Notes under the pieces: generated by a model
What the model was told of the DNA's origin: nothing
The model's database searches: none
The model's input: the letters and a program-made list of their open reading frames with translations, nothing else
Translations under genes and position numbers: made by a program
Shown: one piece after another, positions 52,176 to 60,800 of the stretch
How positions within the stretch are numbered: position 1 is the stretch's first letter
Layout: the number at the start of each line of letters is the position of its first letter
Origin: Deinococcales bacterium
GTDB taxonomy: Bacteria; Deinococcota; Deinococci; Deinococcales; JAAFIG01
Reading direction: 5' to 3'
Assembly: GCA_025352125.1 (NCBI GenBank)
Contig: JANXTZ010000028.1
Span: 1 to 64,000 of the forward strand
Length of the DNA stretch: 64,000 nt

Positions 52176-52721
52176 ATGGCTCGGGTTTCAGAACTGGCAA
52201 CAACCCTGCTCACCGCAGACCCCAAAACCATCGGTGAGCATTTCGCCTTGATGCCGCTACGCAAAATTCTCGAGCTTCGAGGCTACTTGCTCAAAACTGG
52301 ACAACACGCGGTGCTGGTGACTGGTTTGCTGGCAGGTTTAAACCACCCTGAGCCTCGAGTGCGTTACAACTGCGCCCTGGCAATGGATCATCTTGCAGAT
52401 GACCGTTGTGGTGAGCCATTGCGGGCATTGCTCGAGGATGCCATACCCCGAGTCAGACGGGCGGCACTGCATTCCCTAAGCTGCGAGGCTTGCAAGGTCG
52501 CGCCCCTGCCCGTGCCAGGTGACTTGATCGAAACGCTGATTGCCAAAGCCAACAGCGACCCCAGCATTCGCGTGCGTCGCGCCGCCGTGGGCAGCCTGAT
52601 TGAAAGCTGTCCCAATACTCGAGTGTCAAAAGCCCTCGCCGAACTTGAAATCACACAAGCCGACGCCGACATTCGCCGCCAACTCAAACGCGCCTTGAAA
52701 ACTCAACTGGCTGTCGTGTAA
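52176..52721 (+). CDS. HEAT-repeat protein
   Basis: This is a 181-residue protein from the ATG at 52176. It consists of helical repeats of about 30-35 residues: 'AVLVTGLLAGLNHPEPRVRYNCALAMDHLADDRCGEPLRALLEDAIPRVRRAALHSLSC' and 'DLIETLIAKANSDPSIRVRRAAVGSLIESC'. The D-x-x-x-x-V-R-x-x-A-x-x-A-L core is diagnostic for HEAT/PBS-lyase-type repeats, usually protein-interaction scaffolds. No catalytic residues are seen. Its 3' end overlaps that of the convergent ferritin-like gene by 19 bp. Confidence 0.85.
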   Translation: MARVSELATTLLTADPKTIGEHFALMPLRKILELRGYLLKTGQHAVLVTGLLAGLNHPEPRVRYNCALAMDHLADDRCGEPLRALLEDAIPRVRRAALHSLSCEACKVAPLPVPGDLIETLIAKANSDPSIRVRRAAVGSLIESCPNTRVSKALAELEITQADADIRRQLKRALKTQLAVV

Positions 52722-53167
52722 GACTGAGGATCGAGTTTGCCCATCAGTTCGCGCAACTCGGTCTTGTTGTGGCGTTCGGTTTCGACAATCCCCTCGAGCA
52801 ACGCCACCATCTCGGGATTATCTTGCAGCAGGGGGCGCAACTCATGATAGCTTTCGACATCGTGAGCCTCGGCTCTCAACGAGTTCGAGAGCGCCTCCCA
52901 AGTGTTCTCTCGAGGAACATCTGTGACCTCGAGCGGCGGGATTGTGCCATGAAAGTGAACGAGCAGCGTCTCGAGTTGTCCGAGGTGCCTATCTTTGCGC
53001 CCTGCGATGGTCAAGAGTTGCGCCTGGTCTTGCGGGTATTTCATGGCTGCCGCCAGTGTTTTGACCATCTGGGTTTCGCTGGCTTCCTCACGGTAACGTT
53101 GCTCGAGGGCGTTTTTTGCCTCAGCTTGATGATCGGGAATCAGTCCCTGCAACCAACCCAGGTTCAT
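52703..53167 (-). CDS. Ferritin-like four-helix protein
   Basis: This 154-residue, almost entirely helical protein has repeated Glu/His pairs suited to a di-metal site: 'EQRYREEASETQMVKTL', 'GRKDRHLGQLETLL', 'EAHDVESYHEL' and 'ETERHNKTELREL'. This is the ferritin-like superfamily layout, with spacing like that of rubrerythrin/YciF/DUF2202 proteins, though no single family fits by eye. Its ATG overlaps the stop of the baeRF-like gene by 4 bp, so the two are co-translated. A role in oxidative or general stress is inferred. Confidence 0.7.
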   Translation of the reverse strand: MNLGWLQGLIPDHQAEAKNALEQRYREEASETQMVKTLAAAMKYPQDQAQLLTIAGRKDRHLGQLETLLVHFHGTIPPLEVTDVPRENTWEALSNSLRAEAHDVESYHELRPLLQDNPEMVALLEGIVETERHNKTELRELMGKLDPQSYTTAS

Positions 53168-54264
53168 GCTTGGTCTGGATGACGTTGCAAGCCAGCCAAG
53201 CCTCCCATTTCAGCCTCGAGTTGCTGGGCAATTTCGCCCCGCAGGTACCGCACTTTTAAACCAAAATTCTCGCGCAGTCCACCAATCACGTCACGCAATT
53301 GCTTTCCCTCAACGCCGCCGCCCGTCAAGGTCGAAATGCCCTGGTCGGGGTAAACGCCAAAAACGTAACCCTGAGCGTCACGCCAGACGGGTGTGCCCGA
53401 GCCGTCACCCGAAACCAGCAGTTCATAGACACTGCCCTCCTGAACTGCGGTCAGCGTCAGCTCAGCCCCGCTCACACCCCGTGCACGGACGGATTCGAGC
53501 GCCGCCTCGTTGGCGTTGCTGACTGCCGTCTCGAGTGCCGATTGCGCCGCCTCGAGCACTTGGGCGGCGCTGGCATCGCCAGGAACTTTAAATTCACCCA
53601 CCAACAAACCTGTTAAATCCGAGGTCAGCTCTGCCTTCAAGCTTTCACGCAACTCGGGCGGTCCAGCAATCAGCAACTGCTCGAGCGCCCCAGATTGACG
53701 CAATTTTGTCAGATGCTCGATGGTTTTATTCCAGAACACTTGATCCTGATGCTCGACATATTGATTGTTGTCAAAATTTCGGGCGGCTTCGCGCCGTCCG
53801 CCGTTTGGCGAGAGGGCATCATGGATTTCACGAATTTCGCCCAGGCGCACGTTGAAAAGGCGTCCCCAGTCGTGATCGACCAGGACGATCAGGTTGCGCG
53901 GACTGGAAGCCAGAACGGCATTTAATGGCTCCAAGTCTGGTGCGCCGTAACTGGCAGACTCTGGAAGCTCGAGTTGCACATCCACCACCCGCCTTTGCAG
54001 ATGCCCGTGTTCGTCCCAGAGAAAATAGGCGCGTGTTCGGGTGGTGTGCCCAGCTTCGGTCAGATCAGTCATCACAAAGTCGCTCAAGGCTGTAGGAACC
54101 TCGAGTTCGGTCAGCAAGTTTTTAATTCTGATGCGCGTTGCACCGCCCTGATTGATCGCACTGGCTGGGTTGACCACGCAAATCAGGCTCAAGACCTGAT
54201 CTGCTGGCAATTCGCTCGAGAGTGACTGGAGGCTGATTTCGTCAAAATTTTGAGGCAACAACAT
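53164..54264 (-). CDS. baeRF-family (eRF1-domain-like) protein
   Basis: This is a 366-residue protein from the ATG at 54264, behind AGGAG. It matches the bacterial archaeo-eukaryotic release-factor-like (baeRF) family: a middle domain with 'RNLIVLVDHDWGRLFNVRLGEIREIHD' and 'HQDQVFWNKTIEHLTKLRQSGALEQLLIAGPPELRESLKAELTSDL', then an L7Ae-like C-terminus with 'VYELLVSGDGSGTPVW' and 'GGVEGKQLRDVIGGLRENFGLKVRYL'. The eRF1-type GGQ is not evident. Such proteins are thought to act in ribosome rescue or stress translation. A direct-repeat operator candidate lies 60-100 bp upstream. Confidence 0.8.
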   Translation of the reverse strand: MLLPQNFDEISLQSLSSELPADQVLSLICVVNPASAINQGGATRIRIKNLLTELEVPTALSDFVMTDLTEAGHTTRTRAYFLWDEHGHLQRRVVDVQLELPESASYGAPDLEPLNAVLASSPRNLIVLVDHDWGRLFNVRLGEIREIHDALSPNGGRREAARNFDNNQYVEHQDQVFWNKTIEHLTKLRQSGALEQLLIAGPPELRESLKAELTSDLTGLLVGEFKVPGDASAAQVLEAAQSALETAVSNANEAALESVRARGVSGAELTLTAVQEGSVYELLVSGDGSGTPVWRDAQGYVFGVYPDQGISTLTGGGVEGKQLRDVIGGLRENFGLKVRYLRGEIAQQLEAEMGGLAGLQRHPDQA

Positions 54265-54322
54265 ACGTTCTCCTTTGTGGTGAAACAATTCTGGTGTGCT
54301 GAATGTTACGGAGTTTCTGAAG

Positions 54323-54362
54323 GTCAATAGAGCGATGTCTAAAAGTCAAAAAAGCGATATCT
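54323..54362 (-). promoter_or_regulatory. Two 18-bp direct repeats, 22-bp period, upstream of the baeRF-like gene
   Basis: GTCAATAGAGCGATGTCT (54323-54340) recurs with three changes as GTCAAAAAAGCGATATCT (54345-54362). The 22-bp period equals two helical turns, as in binding sites of tandemly bound winged-helix regulators. It lies in the promoter region of the baeRF/ferritin-like unit. Confidence 0.6.
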
Positions 54363-54383
54363 GTTGTTTCAAATCATTTTTGG

Positions 54384-54464
54384 TCAACCACTGTACCGAC
54401 TGATTGCTGCCAGTTCTTTAGAAAGCCTGGTGTTCAGGTCGGTGATCAATTCTGCTTTGCCCAT
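54384..54464 (-). pseudogene. 5' stub of a bacterioferritin/ferritin-like gene
   Basis: From an ATG at 54464 with GGAGG 7 nt upstream, 26 codons encode MGKAELITDLNTRLSKELAA and a few more residues, then TGA. This matches the first helix of bacterioferritin-type proteins (M-x-K-x-E-L-I-x-x-L-N-x-x-L-x-x-E-L-A-A-I). The remaining helices are missing, so the gene was cut by a deletion that left its ribosome site intact. Confidence 0.6.
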
Positions 54465-54518
54465 ACGCTTACGCCTCCAACTGTGTTGATTGCTCGAGGT
54501 TGATACTCGAGCAAGACT

Positions 54519-55040
54519 TCAGACCAGATTTGAGATTTCGCCGTTTTCAGGCACGACTTCCAGATCGCTGGCTTCTTGATGTTCAAGCACCCCTTGAGCC
54601 AATTTGATCTGGTTTGCGTCGCCGTGCGCCATGACCAGAAAACCACCATTTTCGACGGCTGTCTGGTATTTTTGGGCTGTGTCTCGCGGTAAGCCGTAAC
54701 CCATCAACGCGCCCATCAATCCCCCACTGGACGTTCCCAGGACCGCACCGTCGAGCACCCCAAAAAAATTGGCGGCGAGCGGTCCCGCCACCAGCAGCGG
54801 TCCAACGCCAGGCAACGTCAGGGCGGCGGCTCCGAGCAGCAAACCACCGATTGTGCTTAACAACAGGGTGGGTGGGTGGGCATCGCTGTGCGCAGCCAAA
54901 ACCTGCACCTGTTCGCTGGCTTGCAAATTTTGCGCCACGATAGAAATGTTTGGGTGTGAAAAACCCGCATCCGTCAGCGCACGAACCGCAACTTCGGCAC
55001 GTTCGTGATTGGTAAAATGTCCAGTGATCACCTGCTCCAT
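54519..55040 (-). CDS. General stress protein 17M-like (YflT) glycine-zipper protein
   Basis: This is a 173-residue protein from the ATG at 55040, favoured over the ATG four codons up because GGGGG lies just before it. The N-terminal 'TGHFTNHERAEVAVRALTDAGFSHPNISIVAQN' is the YflT/GSP17M domain. Residues about 65-115 are Gly/Ala/Leu-rich (GGLLLGAAALTLPGVGPLLVAGPLAANFFGVLDGAVLG) and resemble a membrane-inserting glycine zipper. The C-terminal 'GGFLVMAHGDANQIKLAQGVLEHQEASDLEV' repeats the ferredoxin-like fold. The exact role is unknown; relatives are stress-induced. Confidence 0.8.
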   Translation of the reverse strand: MEQVITGHFTNHERAEVAVRALTDAGFSHPNISIVAQNLQASEQVQVLAAHSDAHPPTLLLSTIGGLLLGAAALTLPGVGPLLVAGPLAANFFGVLDGAVLGTSSGGLMGALMGYGLPRDTAQKYQTAVENGGFLVMAHGDANQIKLAQGVLEHQEASDLEVVPENGEISNLV

Positions 55041-55067
55041 CTTTGCCCCCATACGGATTTCATTGCA

Positions 55068-55460
55068 TCAGCTCAGAACACGCCGCTCGAGCATCGGCAG
55101 GGTAACGTAAAATTCGTGGGTGTCGGACGCTTCGAGCACCACTTGATCGAGTTGATAACGGCTGCGCGATTCGCCAATCGATTCACGCCAGCCCAGGACG
55201 CCGCGCAAACGGCAGATGGTCACCCGAAAACGATTGTTGGTGGTTGCATTCGGTTGGCTGTTCCAGATGGCATCGATAATTTCTTCACGGCTTTTGCCGT
55301 TCGGAAACGCCAGGAAGTAAAAAAACAAGGCTCGAGCCGAATCAGAATGCCATTTGGCGGGTCGTTGGTCAATCAGCACTTGGGCTTGACCGAGGGTCAG
55401 AATTTTCAAGTCTCTACCGGTCATCATTGCTTGAGAAGTTTGCGGTGCTGATGGATTCAT
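55068..55460 (-). CDS. SARP/OmpR-type winged-helix DNA-binding protein
   Basis: This is a 130-residue protein from the ATG at 55460 (GAGGAG 7 nt upstream). The domain 'KILTLGQAQVLIDQRPAKWHSDSARALFFYFLAFPNGKSREEIIDAIWNSQPNATTNNRFRVTICRLRGVLG' is the trans_reg_C winged helix as found at the start of SARP activators. The bacterial transcriptional activator domain that normally follows is absent, and no receiver domain precedes it. It may be a minimal regulator of the adjacent stress genes. Tandem 22-bp direct repeats upstream of the baeRF-like gene would suit this type of protein. Confidence 0.82.
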   Translation of the reverse strand: MNPSAPQTSQAMMTGRDLKILTLGQAQVLIDQRPAKWHSDSARALFFYFLAFPNGKSREEIIDAIWNSQPNATTNNRFRVTICRLRGVLGWRESIGESRSRYQLDQVVLEASDTHEFYVTLPMLERRVLS

Positions 55461-55916
55461 GGATGACTCCTCAAGGAACACTGCTTGACAAACGGGGTGT
55501 ATCCATTCGGGTTTTTCAAGTGATTGGTCTGGGTTGAGCTGACTCGCATATGGATTGACCTTAGCCTTGAGGCTTATTTTCAAGCTGAAGCAAAGCTGAG
55601 GATAGGCTGGGATACAGTCTGACAGGGCACAACGGTCAGATTTTTTGCCATCTCGAGGAACAGATTTAGAAGTCATGTTTGGCGTATTTCATGATGTGCT
55701 TTTTGTGATTTTGTTTTCATGGCATTCAGTTGGTATTCAATTTGAGATCAGCTTCACATCAAGGCAATTGATTAGTTTTGGACGATAGGACTGTTAAAAA
55801 TTTTCGATCAAAATCAGGTTCCAACCGAAAATTCTTAATTCAAGCGAACAACCCATTACGGTAATGAATTCGTAACGGCTCTGCTCGAGACTCGAAAACA
55901 GCAATGGAGGTTCATC
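55461..55916. promoter_or_regulatory. 456-bp intergenic region with hairpin terminator and stress-promoter motif
   Basis: No convincing gene lies here. At 55618-55646 a TCTGAC/GTCAGA stem with an 11-nt loop is followed by six T on the plus strand, a terminator without a gene before it, so a short RNA or leader is possible. At about 55,849-55,861 CATTAC-G-GTAATG forms an inverted repeat. GTAATGAATTCGTAACG at 55861-55877 is shared with the DoxX upstream region. GGAGG before 55917 is the ribosome site of the UspA gene. Confidence 0.5.
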
Positions 55917-56900
55917 ATGTTCGATAAGATATTGATTCCAGTGGACGATTCTGCGGGCAGCCAATACGCCGCCCACATCGGTCTGGAATTCGCCAAACGC
56001 CTGAACGCTCGGGTGGTGCTGACCACTGCACTGACTGATTACGCAACCGAAGAGGACGGAAATAATGCCATCGCACCGGCGCGTCGCAATGCCGAAACAC
56101 TCGAGATTGGCTTTGAAACCCGCTTCGCCGAAGGTCGTCAGATGGGTGTCGGCGACGGCATCGTTCAGATTTGCCTGGAAGAAAATTGCGATTTGATTGT
56201 CATGGGAACGCACGGACGCGAGGGCATCCAGCACTTACTTTTGGGCAGCGTCGCAGAACGGGTCACCCGACAAGCCCACGTGCCAGTCATGCTGATACGC
56301 AACCCTCGGGATTCCAAAACCGCCACCGAAGACAGCTTTCGACTCGAGCATATTCTGGTTGCCGTGGATGGCAGCCTGCAAAGTCAACAGGCATTGACCA
56401 CCGCCAACGATCTTGCGGCAAAACTTGGAGCCAGTCTCGATGTTTTGCACGTGATTCCTGATGTGCCGCCGATGACTGGCTATACCGGTATGGAGTTTGC
56501 ACCGATGATCGATTACGACCGCTATGAAAAAGACCTTGCGGCACAAAGCCAAGCGATTGTCGCGGGCGCACTCGAGCAACTGAAAACGGCTTCGGCAAAA
56601 GTGACGAATGTCAGCAGCTCGAGCGTCCCAGCCAGAGGTTCAATGCTCGGTGAGCGGATTTTGCAAACCGCGCTCGAGCATCATGCAGACCTGATCGTGC
56701 TGGGCACCCACGGACGCAGCGTCATGGATCGTTTGTTGCTGGGCAGTGTTGCCCAAACCGTCTCCCACCATTCTCAAATTCCAGTCTTGCTGGTTCGCGC
56801 CCTTCCAGCCAAGGTTGCCGAGGTGCTGGTCAATAGGAGCGCCGAATCAAGTCAGCCTTTGATCGACAACGCCCTCAGTCCAAACCCACTGCCCACGTGA
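55917..56900 (+). CDS. Tandem UspA-domain universal stress protein
   Basis: This 327-residue protein has two complete Usp domains. The first (1-140) starts 'FDKILIPVDDSAGSQYAAHIGLEFAKRL' and has the ATP motif 'GTHGREGIQHLLLGSVAERVTRQAHVPVMLIR'. The second (about 143-300) starts 'LEHILVAVDGSLQSQQALTTANDLAAKL' and has 'GTHGRSVMDRLLLGSVAQTVSHHSQIPVLLVR'. Both G-x2-G-x9-G(S) loops are intact, so it should bind ATP. It starts behind GGAGG and is followed 43 bp later by a ferredoxin gene. Stress or redox induction is inferred from the shared upstream motif with the DoxX gene. Confidence 0.93.
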   Translation: MFDKILIPVDDSAGSQYAAHIGLEFAKRLNARVVLTTALTDYATEEDGNNAIAPARRNAETLEIGFETRFAEGRQMGVGDGIVQICLEENCDLIVMGTHGREGIQHLLLGSVAERVTRQAHVPVMLIRNPRDSKTATEDSFRLEHILVAVDGSLQSQQALTTANDLAAKLGASLDVLHVIPDVPPMTGYTGMEFAPMIDYDRYEKDLAAQSQAIVAGALEQLKTASAKVTNVSSSSVPARGSMLGERILQTALEHHADLIVLGTHGRSVMDRLLLGSVAQTVSHHSQIPVLLVRALPAKVAEVLVNRSAESSQPLIDNALSPNPLPT

Positions 56901-56943
56901 GCAAGACAACAATTCTCGAGCAACGACATCAGGAGGCAAGACT

Positions 56944-57180
56944 ATGGCATTTGTGATCACCCAGCCCTGCATCGGCACCAAAGATTCCGCCTGCGTTGAC
57001 GTGTGTCCAGTCGAATGTATTTACGAGGGTGACGACCAGTTTTTTATTCATCCCGACGAGTGCATCGATTGCGGCGCTTGCGTGCCCGCCTGTCCAGTCA
57101 GCGCGATCTTTCCAGAAGAGGACGTACCCGCCGATCAACAAGCCTTTATTGCCAAGAACCGAACGTACTTTGGTCTTTGA
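56944..57180 (+). CDS. Seven-iron ferredoxin (3Fe-4S, 4Fe-4S)
   Basis: This 78-residue protein starts behind AGGAGG. Cysteines in 'CIGTKDSACVDVCPVECIY' and 'CIDCGACVPACPVSAI' give one 3Fe-4S and one 4Fe-4S cluster. The 'EEDVPADQQAFIAKNRTYF' tail is characteristic of Thermus/Deinococcus and actinobacterial FdxA. It acts as a cytoplasmic low-potential electron carrier. It lies between the UspA and DoxX genes in the same direction. Confidence 0.95.
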   Translation: MAFVITQPCIGTKDSACVDVCPVECIYEGDDQFFIHPDECIDCGACVPACPVSAIFPEEDVPADQQAFIAKNRTYFGL

Positions 57181-57210
57181 TTGCCACCTCGAGTCTGATT
57201 TGGTTCGGGT

Positions 57211-57244
57211 TGTAATGGGTTCGGGCTGTAATGGGTTCGTAACG
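57211..57244 (+). promoter_or_regulatory. Tandem TGTAATGGGTTCG motif upstream of the DoxX gene
   Basis: TGTAATGGGTTCG occurs at 57211-57223 and 57227-57239, 16 bp apart. The second copy runs into TAACG, so GTAATGGGTTCGTAACG (57228-57244) matches the UspA upstream sequence at 55861-55877 in 15 of 17 positions. Both end about 40 bp before the start codon. It may be a promoter element or activator site shared by the stress genes. Confidence 0.55.
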
Positions 57245-57286
57245 TCTGCGAATCATCCTGAACTGGCAAGACAAAGGAGATTCAAC

Positions 57287-57877
57287 ATGATCCGCACAAC
57301 CCCCGCGCCCGTTCGCAAATCGCACCTCGAGATTCCAGAACCCAACATCTCTAAATTTCTGTTCGCTGACACGCGTCTCGCCCCACTCTGGACGCTGGTT
57401 CGCTTGTACGTCGGTTATGAATGGCTCATGGCTGGATGGGGAAAACTGACCAATCCTGCTGGAGTCTGGGTCGGAGGGAAAGCCGGAACTGCCGTGACCG
57501 GCTTTCTCAACGGCGCACTTGCCAAAACCGACGGCACGCACCCCGATGTTCAAGGGTACTCTGCCTGGTTTCTTCAAAACATTGCCCTGCCAAATGCCAC
57601 CCTTTTCAGTTACCTCGTGACCTTTGGCGAAATCGCCGTCGGCATCGCCCTGATTCTGGGTTTGTTCACGGGCATTGCCGCATTTTTTGGCGGTTTCATG
57701 AACGCCAGTTATCTGCTGGCGGGCACGGTTTCGACCAATCCACTGTTGTTTATCCTTGCCATGCTGCTGGTACTGGCATGGCGCACCGCAGGCTACTGGG
57801 GTCTGGATCGTTGGGTGCTCCCACGCATTGGGGTCCCAGGCTATCCAGGACCGCTTCAGCCCACCACCAACCTTTGA
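57287..57877 (+). CDS. DoxX-family membrane protein
   Basis: This is a 196-residue protein from the ATG at 57287 (AAAGGAG upstream). Four transmembrane helices are visible: around 'LAPLWTLVRLYVGYEWLMAGWGKL' (first helix with the conserved R-x-x-x-G-x-x-W/F-x-x-G-x-x-K), 'LFSYLVTFGEIAVGIALILGLFTGIAAFFGGFM', 'NASYLLAGT' and 'LLFILAMLLVLAWRTAGYWGLDRWVLP'. DoxX proteins are quinol-oxidase subunits or parts of membrane oxidoreductase complexes in redox stress. The adjacent ferredoxin may serve the same redox function. Confidence 0.9.
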   Translation: MIRTTPAPVRKSHLEIPEPNISKFLFADTRLAPLWTLVRLYVGYEWLMAGWGKLTNPAGVWVGGKAGTAVTGFLNGALAKTDGTHPDVQGYSAWFLQNIALPNATLFSYLVTFGEIAVGIALILGLFTGIAAFFGGFMNASYLLAGTVSTNPLLFILAMLLVLAWRTAGYWGLDRWVLPRIGVPGYPGPLQPTTNL

Positions 57878-57960
57878 GTTTGAGGGTTCTCGAGCGACCC
57901 ATGTTTTCTTGACACTTCTGCACTAAAGTCAGCAAAACTTTCTGCGGAGGTCAGACCATC

Positions 57961-60375
57961 ATGATGAACGACACCCAAATCCAAATCGCGCCACTCGAGT
58001 CAGCGCTGTTTCAAGAAACAGTGCCGCTTCAAGAATCCGAACTTCAACTTTTGGACGCCTACTGGCGAGCCGCAAACTATCTTTCGGTCGGACAGATTTA
58101 CCTGCTGGACAATCCATTGCTGCTCGAGCCACTGAGTCTGGCGCACGTCAAACCCAGGTTGCTTGGGCACTGGGGGACGACGCCTGGACTGAATTTTATT
58201 TACGCGCACCTGAATAGACTGATTCGCAACCATGATGTCAATGCCATGTTCATTGCGGGTCCTGGTCATGGCGGTCCTGGCGTGGTGGCAAACACGTATC
58301 TCGAGGGAACCTACAGCGAGGTTTACCCGAATATTTCGCGGGACGCGGCGGGGTTGAAGCGTTTGTTCAAACAGTTCTCGTTTCCTGGTGGCATTCCCAG
58401 CCATGTCGCGCCAGAAACGCCAGGGTCAATCCATGAGGGCGGCGAACTGGGTTATGCGCTGGTTCACGCTTACGGCGCGGCGTTCGACAATCCAGATTTG
58501 CTGGTCGCCTGCGTGATCGGTGACGGCGAAGCCGAAACCGGACCGCTCGCCGCGAGTTGGCACTCCAACAAGTTTCTCAACCCTGCCCGTGACGGCGCGG
58601 TGCTGCCAATTTTGCACCTCAACGGTTACAAGATTGCCAACCCAACCGTACTCTCGAGACTCGCGCCAGAAGAGCTGACGAAATTGCTCGAGGGTTACGG
58701 TTACAAACCGTTTTTTGTCGAGGGCGACGACCCAATGACCATGCACCAGTTGATGGCGCAAACCCTCGAGACAGTCTGGCTCGAGATTGTTGCGATTCAA
58801 CGTGAGGCTCGAGAATTGGGCATGACAACCCGACCGCATTTTCCGGTGATCGTGTTGCGCTCGCCCAAAGGTTGGACTGGACCCAAATTTGTCGATGGCA
58901 AACCCGTCGAGAACACCTGGCGGGCGCATCAAGTGCCGCTCGATAACCTGTTCAAAAACCCAGAACATTTGACGCAACTCGAGGCTTGGCTGAGAAGTTA
59001 CCGCCCCGAAGAATTATTTGATGCGAATGGAAAACTGCTACCAGAATTGGCGGCACTCGCACCAACTGGCGAACGGCGCATGGGTGCGAATCCGCACACC
59101 AATGGCGGCTTGCTGCTGCGAGACCTGATGCTGCCCGACTTCCGCGATTACGCGCTTCAAGTTGAAAAGCCTGGCACAACATCGGGCGAAGCCACCAGGG
59201 TTCTGGGCAAATTCTTGCGCGATGTCATGAACGCCAACCTCGAGTCGAAGAACTTTCGGGTGTTTGGTCCAGACGAAACCGAATCGAACCGTCTTGGCGC
59301 GCTCTATGAGGCGACCAACAAAGTCTGGGAGCTTCCAATCCTTCCCACCGACGAACACCTGGCGCTCGAGGGTCGGGTCATGGAAGTCCTATCAGAGCAT
59401 TTGTGCCAGGGCTGGCTCGAGGGGTACCTGCTGACCGGACGGCACGGTTTGTTCTCGTGTTACGAGGCGTTCATTCACATCATCGACAGCATGGTCAACC
59501 AGCACGCAAAATGGTTGAAAACCACCCGTGAGATTCCGTGGCGACGACCCATCGCGGCACTCAATTACCTGCTGACCTCGCACGTCTGGCGGCAAGACCA
59601 CAACGGCTTTTCACATCAAGACCCAGGTTTTATTGACCACATCATGAACAAAAAACCCGAGGTGGTTCGCATTTACCTGCCGCCAGACGCGAACACCCTG
59701 CTGTCCGTGACCGATCATTGCCTGCGCAGCCGCAACCGCATCAACGTGATCGTGGCGGGAAAACAACCCGCCCCGCAGTGGCTTTCGATGGACGCCGCGA
59801 TCAAGCACTGCAACGCCGGTATCGGCATCTGGACTTGGGCGAGCAACGACGCCAACCTAGAGCCTGATGTCGTGATGGCGTGTGCGGGCGATGTGCCGAC
59901 GCTCGAGACGCTGGCGGCGGTGGACTTGCTGCGCCAGCATTTTCCAGACCTGAAAATCCGTGTGGTCAACGTAGTGGACTTGATGACACTTCAATCTGAA
60001 AGTGAGCATCCGAGCGGGCTTTCCGATCACGAGTTTGACAGTCTGTTCACCACCGACAAACCCATTATTTTCGCCTATCACGGCTATCCTTGGCTGATTC
60101 ACAGACTGACCTACCGCCGCACCAACCACGACAACTTGCACGTGCGCGGTTACAAGGAGGAGGGCACGACCACCACCCCGTTTGACATGACGGTCTTGAA
60201 CGACCTTGACCGTTTCCATCTGGCGGGCGACGTGATCAACCGAGTGCCGCGACTGCAAGCCATCGGTGGGCATTTCAAACAATTCTTGCGCGACAAACTG
60301 GTCGAGCACGGCGAGTACATTCGCCAACACGGCGACGACCTGCCAGAGGTGCGCGATTGGGTCTGGCGCGATTGA
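57961..60375 (+). CDS. xfp: Xylulose-5-phosphate/fructose-6-phosphate phosphoketolase
   Basis: This 804-residue protein has the length and motifs of phosphoketolase: '[25 protein letters not shown]', '[24 protein letters not shown]', '[26 protein letters not shown]', '[27 protein letters not shown]', the thiamine-diphosphate motif '[24 protein letters not shown]' and '[20 protein letters not shown]'. It splits xylulose 5-phosphate (and often fructose 6-phosphate) with phosphate into acetyl phosphate and a triose or tetrose phosphate. GGAGG lies upstream. It could drain xylulose 5-phosphate from the arabinose and lyxose routes encoded in this window. Confidence 0.97.
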   Translation: MMNDTQIQIAPLESALFQETVPLQESELQLLDAYWRAANYLSVGQIYLLDNPLLLEPLSLAHVKPRLLGHWGTTPGLNFIYAHLNRLIRNHDVNAMFIAGPGHGGPGVVANTYLEGTYSEVYPNISRDAAGLKRLFKQFSFPGGIPSHVAPETPGSIHEGGELGYALVHAYGAAFDNPDLLVACVIGDGEAETGPLAASWHSNKFLNPARDGAVLPILHLNGYKIANPTVLSRLAPEELTKLLEGYGYKPFFVEGDDPMTMHQLMAQTLETVWLEIVAIQREARELGMTTRPHFPVIVLRSPKGWTGPKFVDGKPVENTWRAHQVPLDNLFKNPEHLTQLEAWLRSYRPEELFDANGKLLPELAALAPTGERRMGANPHTNGGLLLRDLMLPDFRDYALQVEKPGTTSGEATRVLGKFLRDVMNANLESKNFRVFGPDETESNRLGALYEATNKVWELPILPTDEHLALEGRVMEVLSEHLCQGWLEGYLLTGRHGLFSCYEAFIHIIDSMVNQHAKWLKTTREIPWRRPIAALNYLLTSHVWRQDHNGFSHQDPGFIDHIMNKKPEVVRIYLPPDANTLLSVTDHCLRSRNRINVIVAGKQPAPQWLSMDAAIKHCNAGIGIWTWASNDANLEPDVVMACAGDVPTLETLAAVDLLRQHFPDLKIRVVNVVDLMTLQSESEHPSGLSDHEFDSLFTTDKPIIFAYHGYPWLIHRLTYRRTNHDNLHVRGYKEEGTTTTPFDMTVLNDLDRFHLAGDVINRVPRLQAIGGHFKQFLRDKLVEHGEYIRQHGDDLPEVRDWVWRD

Positions 60376-60493
60376 ATGAGCCGAAACCCGAGCGATTTGG
60401 CAATGCAGCCCCAACAGCGATACAAAATATACCCGTCACGCCACCCGCCCGATCAAACTGCGCCTCTCGAGCCATTGTTAAAAGGAGAAAAGC

Positions 60494-60781
60494 ATGACAC
60501 CCAAAACCCAAGAATTCAAACTGCACGGTGATGGTGTGGTCAGCAAACTCAAAGAAATCCTTCACGAGGGCGACATTCGGCGCATCACCATCAAAAACGA
60601 TGAGGGTCACACGCTGATCGAGATTCCGCTGACGCTCGGGGTGGTCGGTGCGTTGTTGATGCCCGTCTGGGCTGCGGTCGGTGCGATGGCGGCGTTGGCG
60701 GCAAGTCTGACCATTGTCGTTGAACGCACCGATGCCGTACCACCAGAATCGCCAATCACAAACCCTCAAGATTCGGTCTGA
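60494..60781 (+). CDS. DUF4342 family protein
   Basis: This 95-residue protein starts behind AAAGGAG. The DUF4342 pattern is complete: 'EFKLHGDGVVSKLKEILHEGDIRRITIKNDEGHTLIEIPLTLGVVGALLMPVWAAVGAMAALAASLTIVVER'. An N-terminal helical part is followed by one long Ala/Val/Leu-rich segment that may insert in the membrane. Function of the family is unknown. It is 20 bp upstream of the next membrane-associated gene and may be co-transcribed with it. Confidence 0.88.
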   Translation: MTPKTQEFKLHGDGVVSKLKEILHEGDIRRITIKNDEGHTLIEIPLTLGVVGALLMPVWAAVGAMAALAASLTIVVERTDAVPPESPITNPQDSV

Positions 60782-60800
60782 GCATCTTCAAGAAGGTTTT

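Noticed and set aside
55794..56234. 146-codon minus-strand frame covering the UspA promoter
   Set aside because: It is antisense to the UspA coding region, lacks a ribosome site and shows no protein family pattern.
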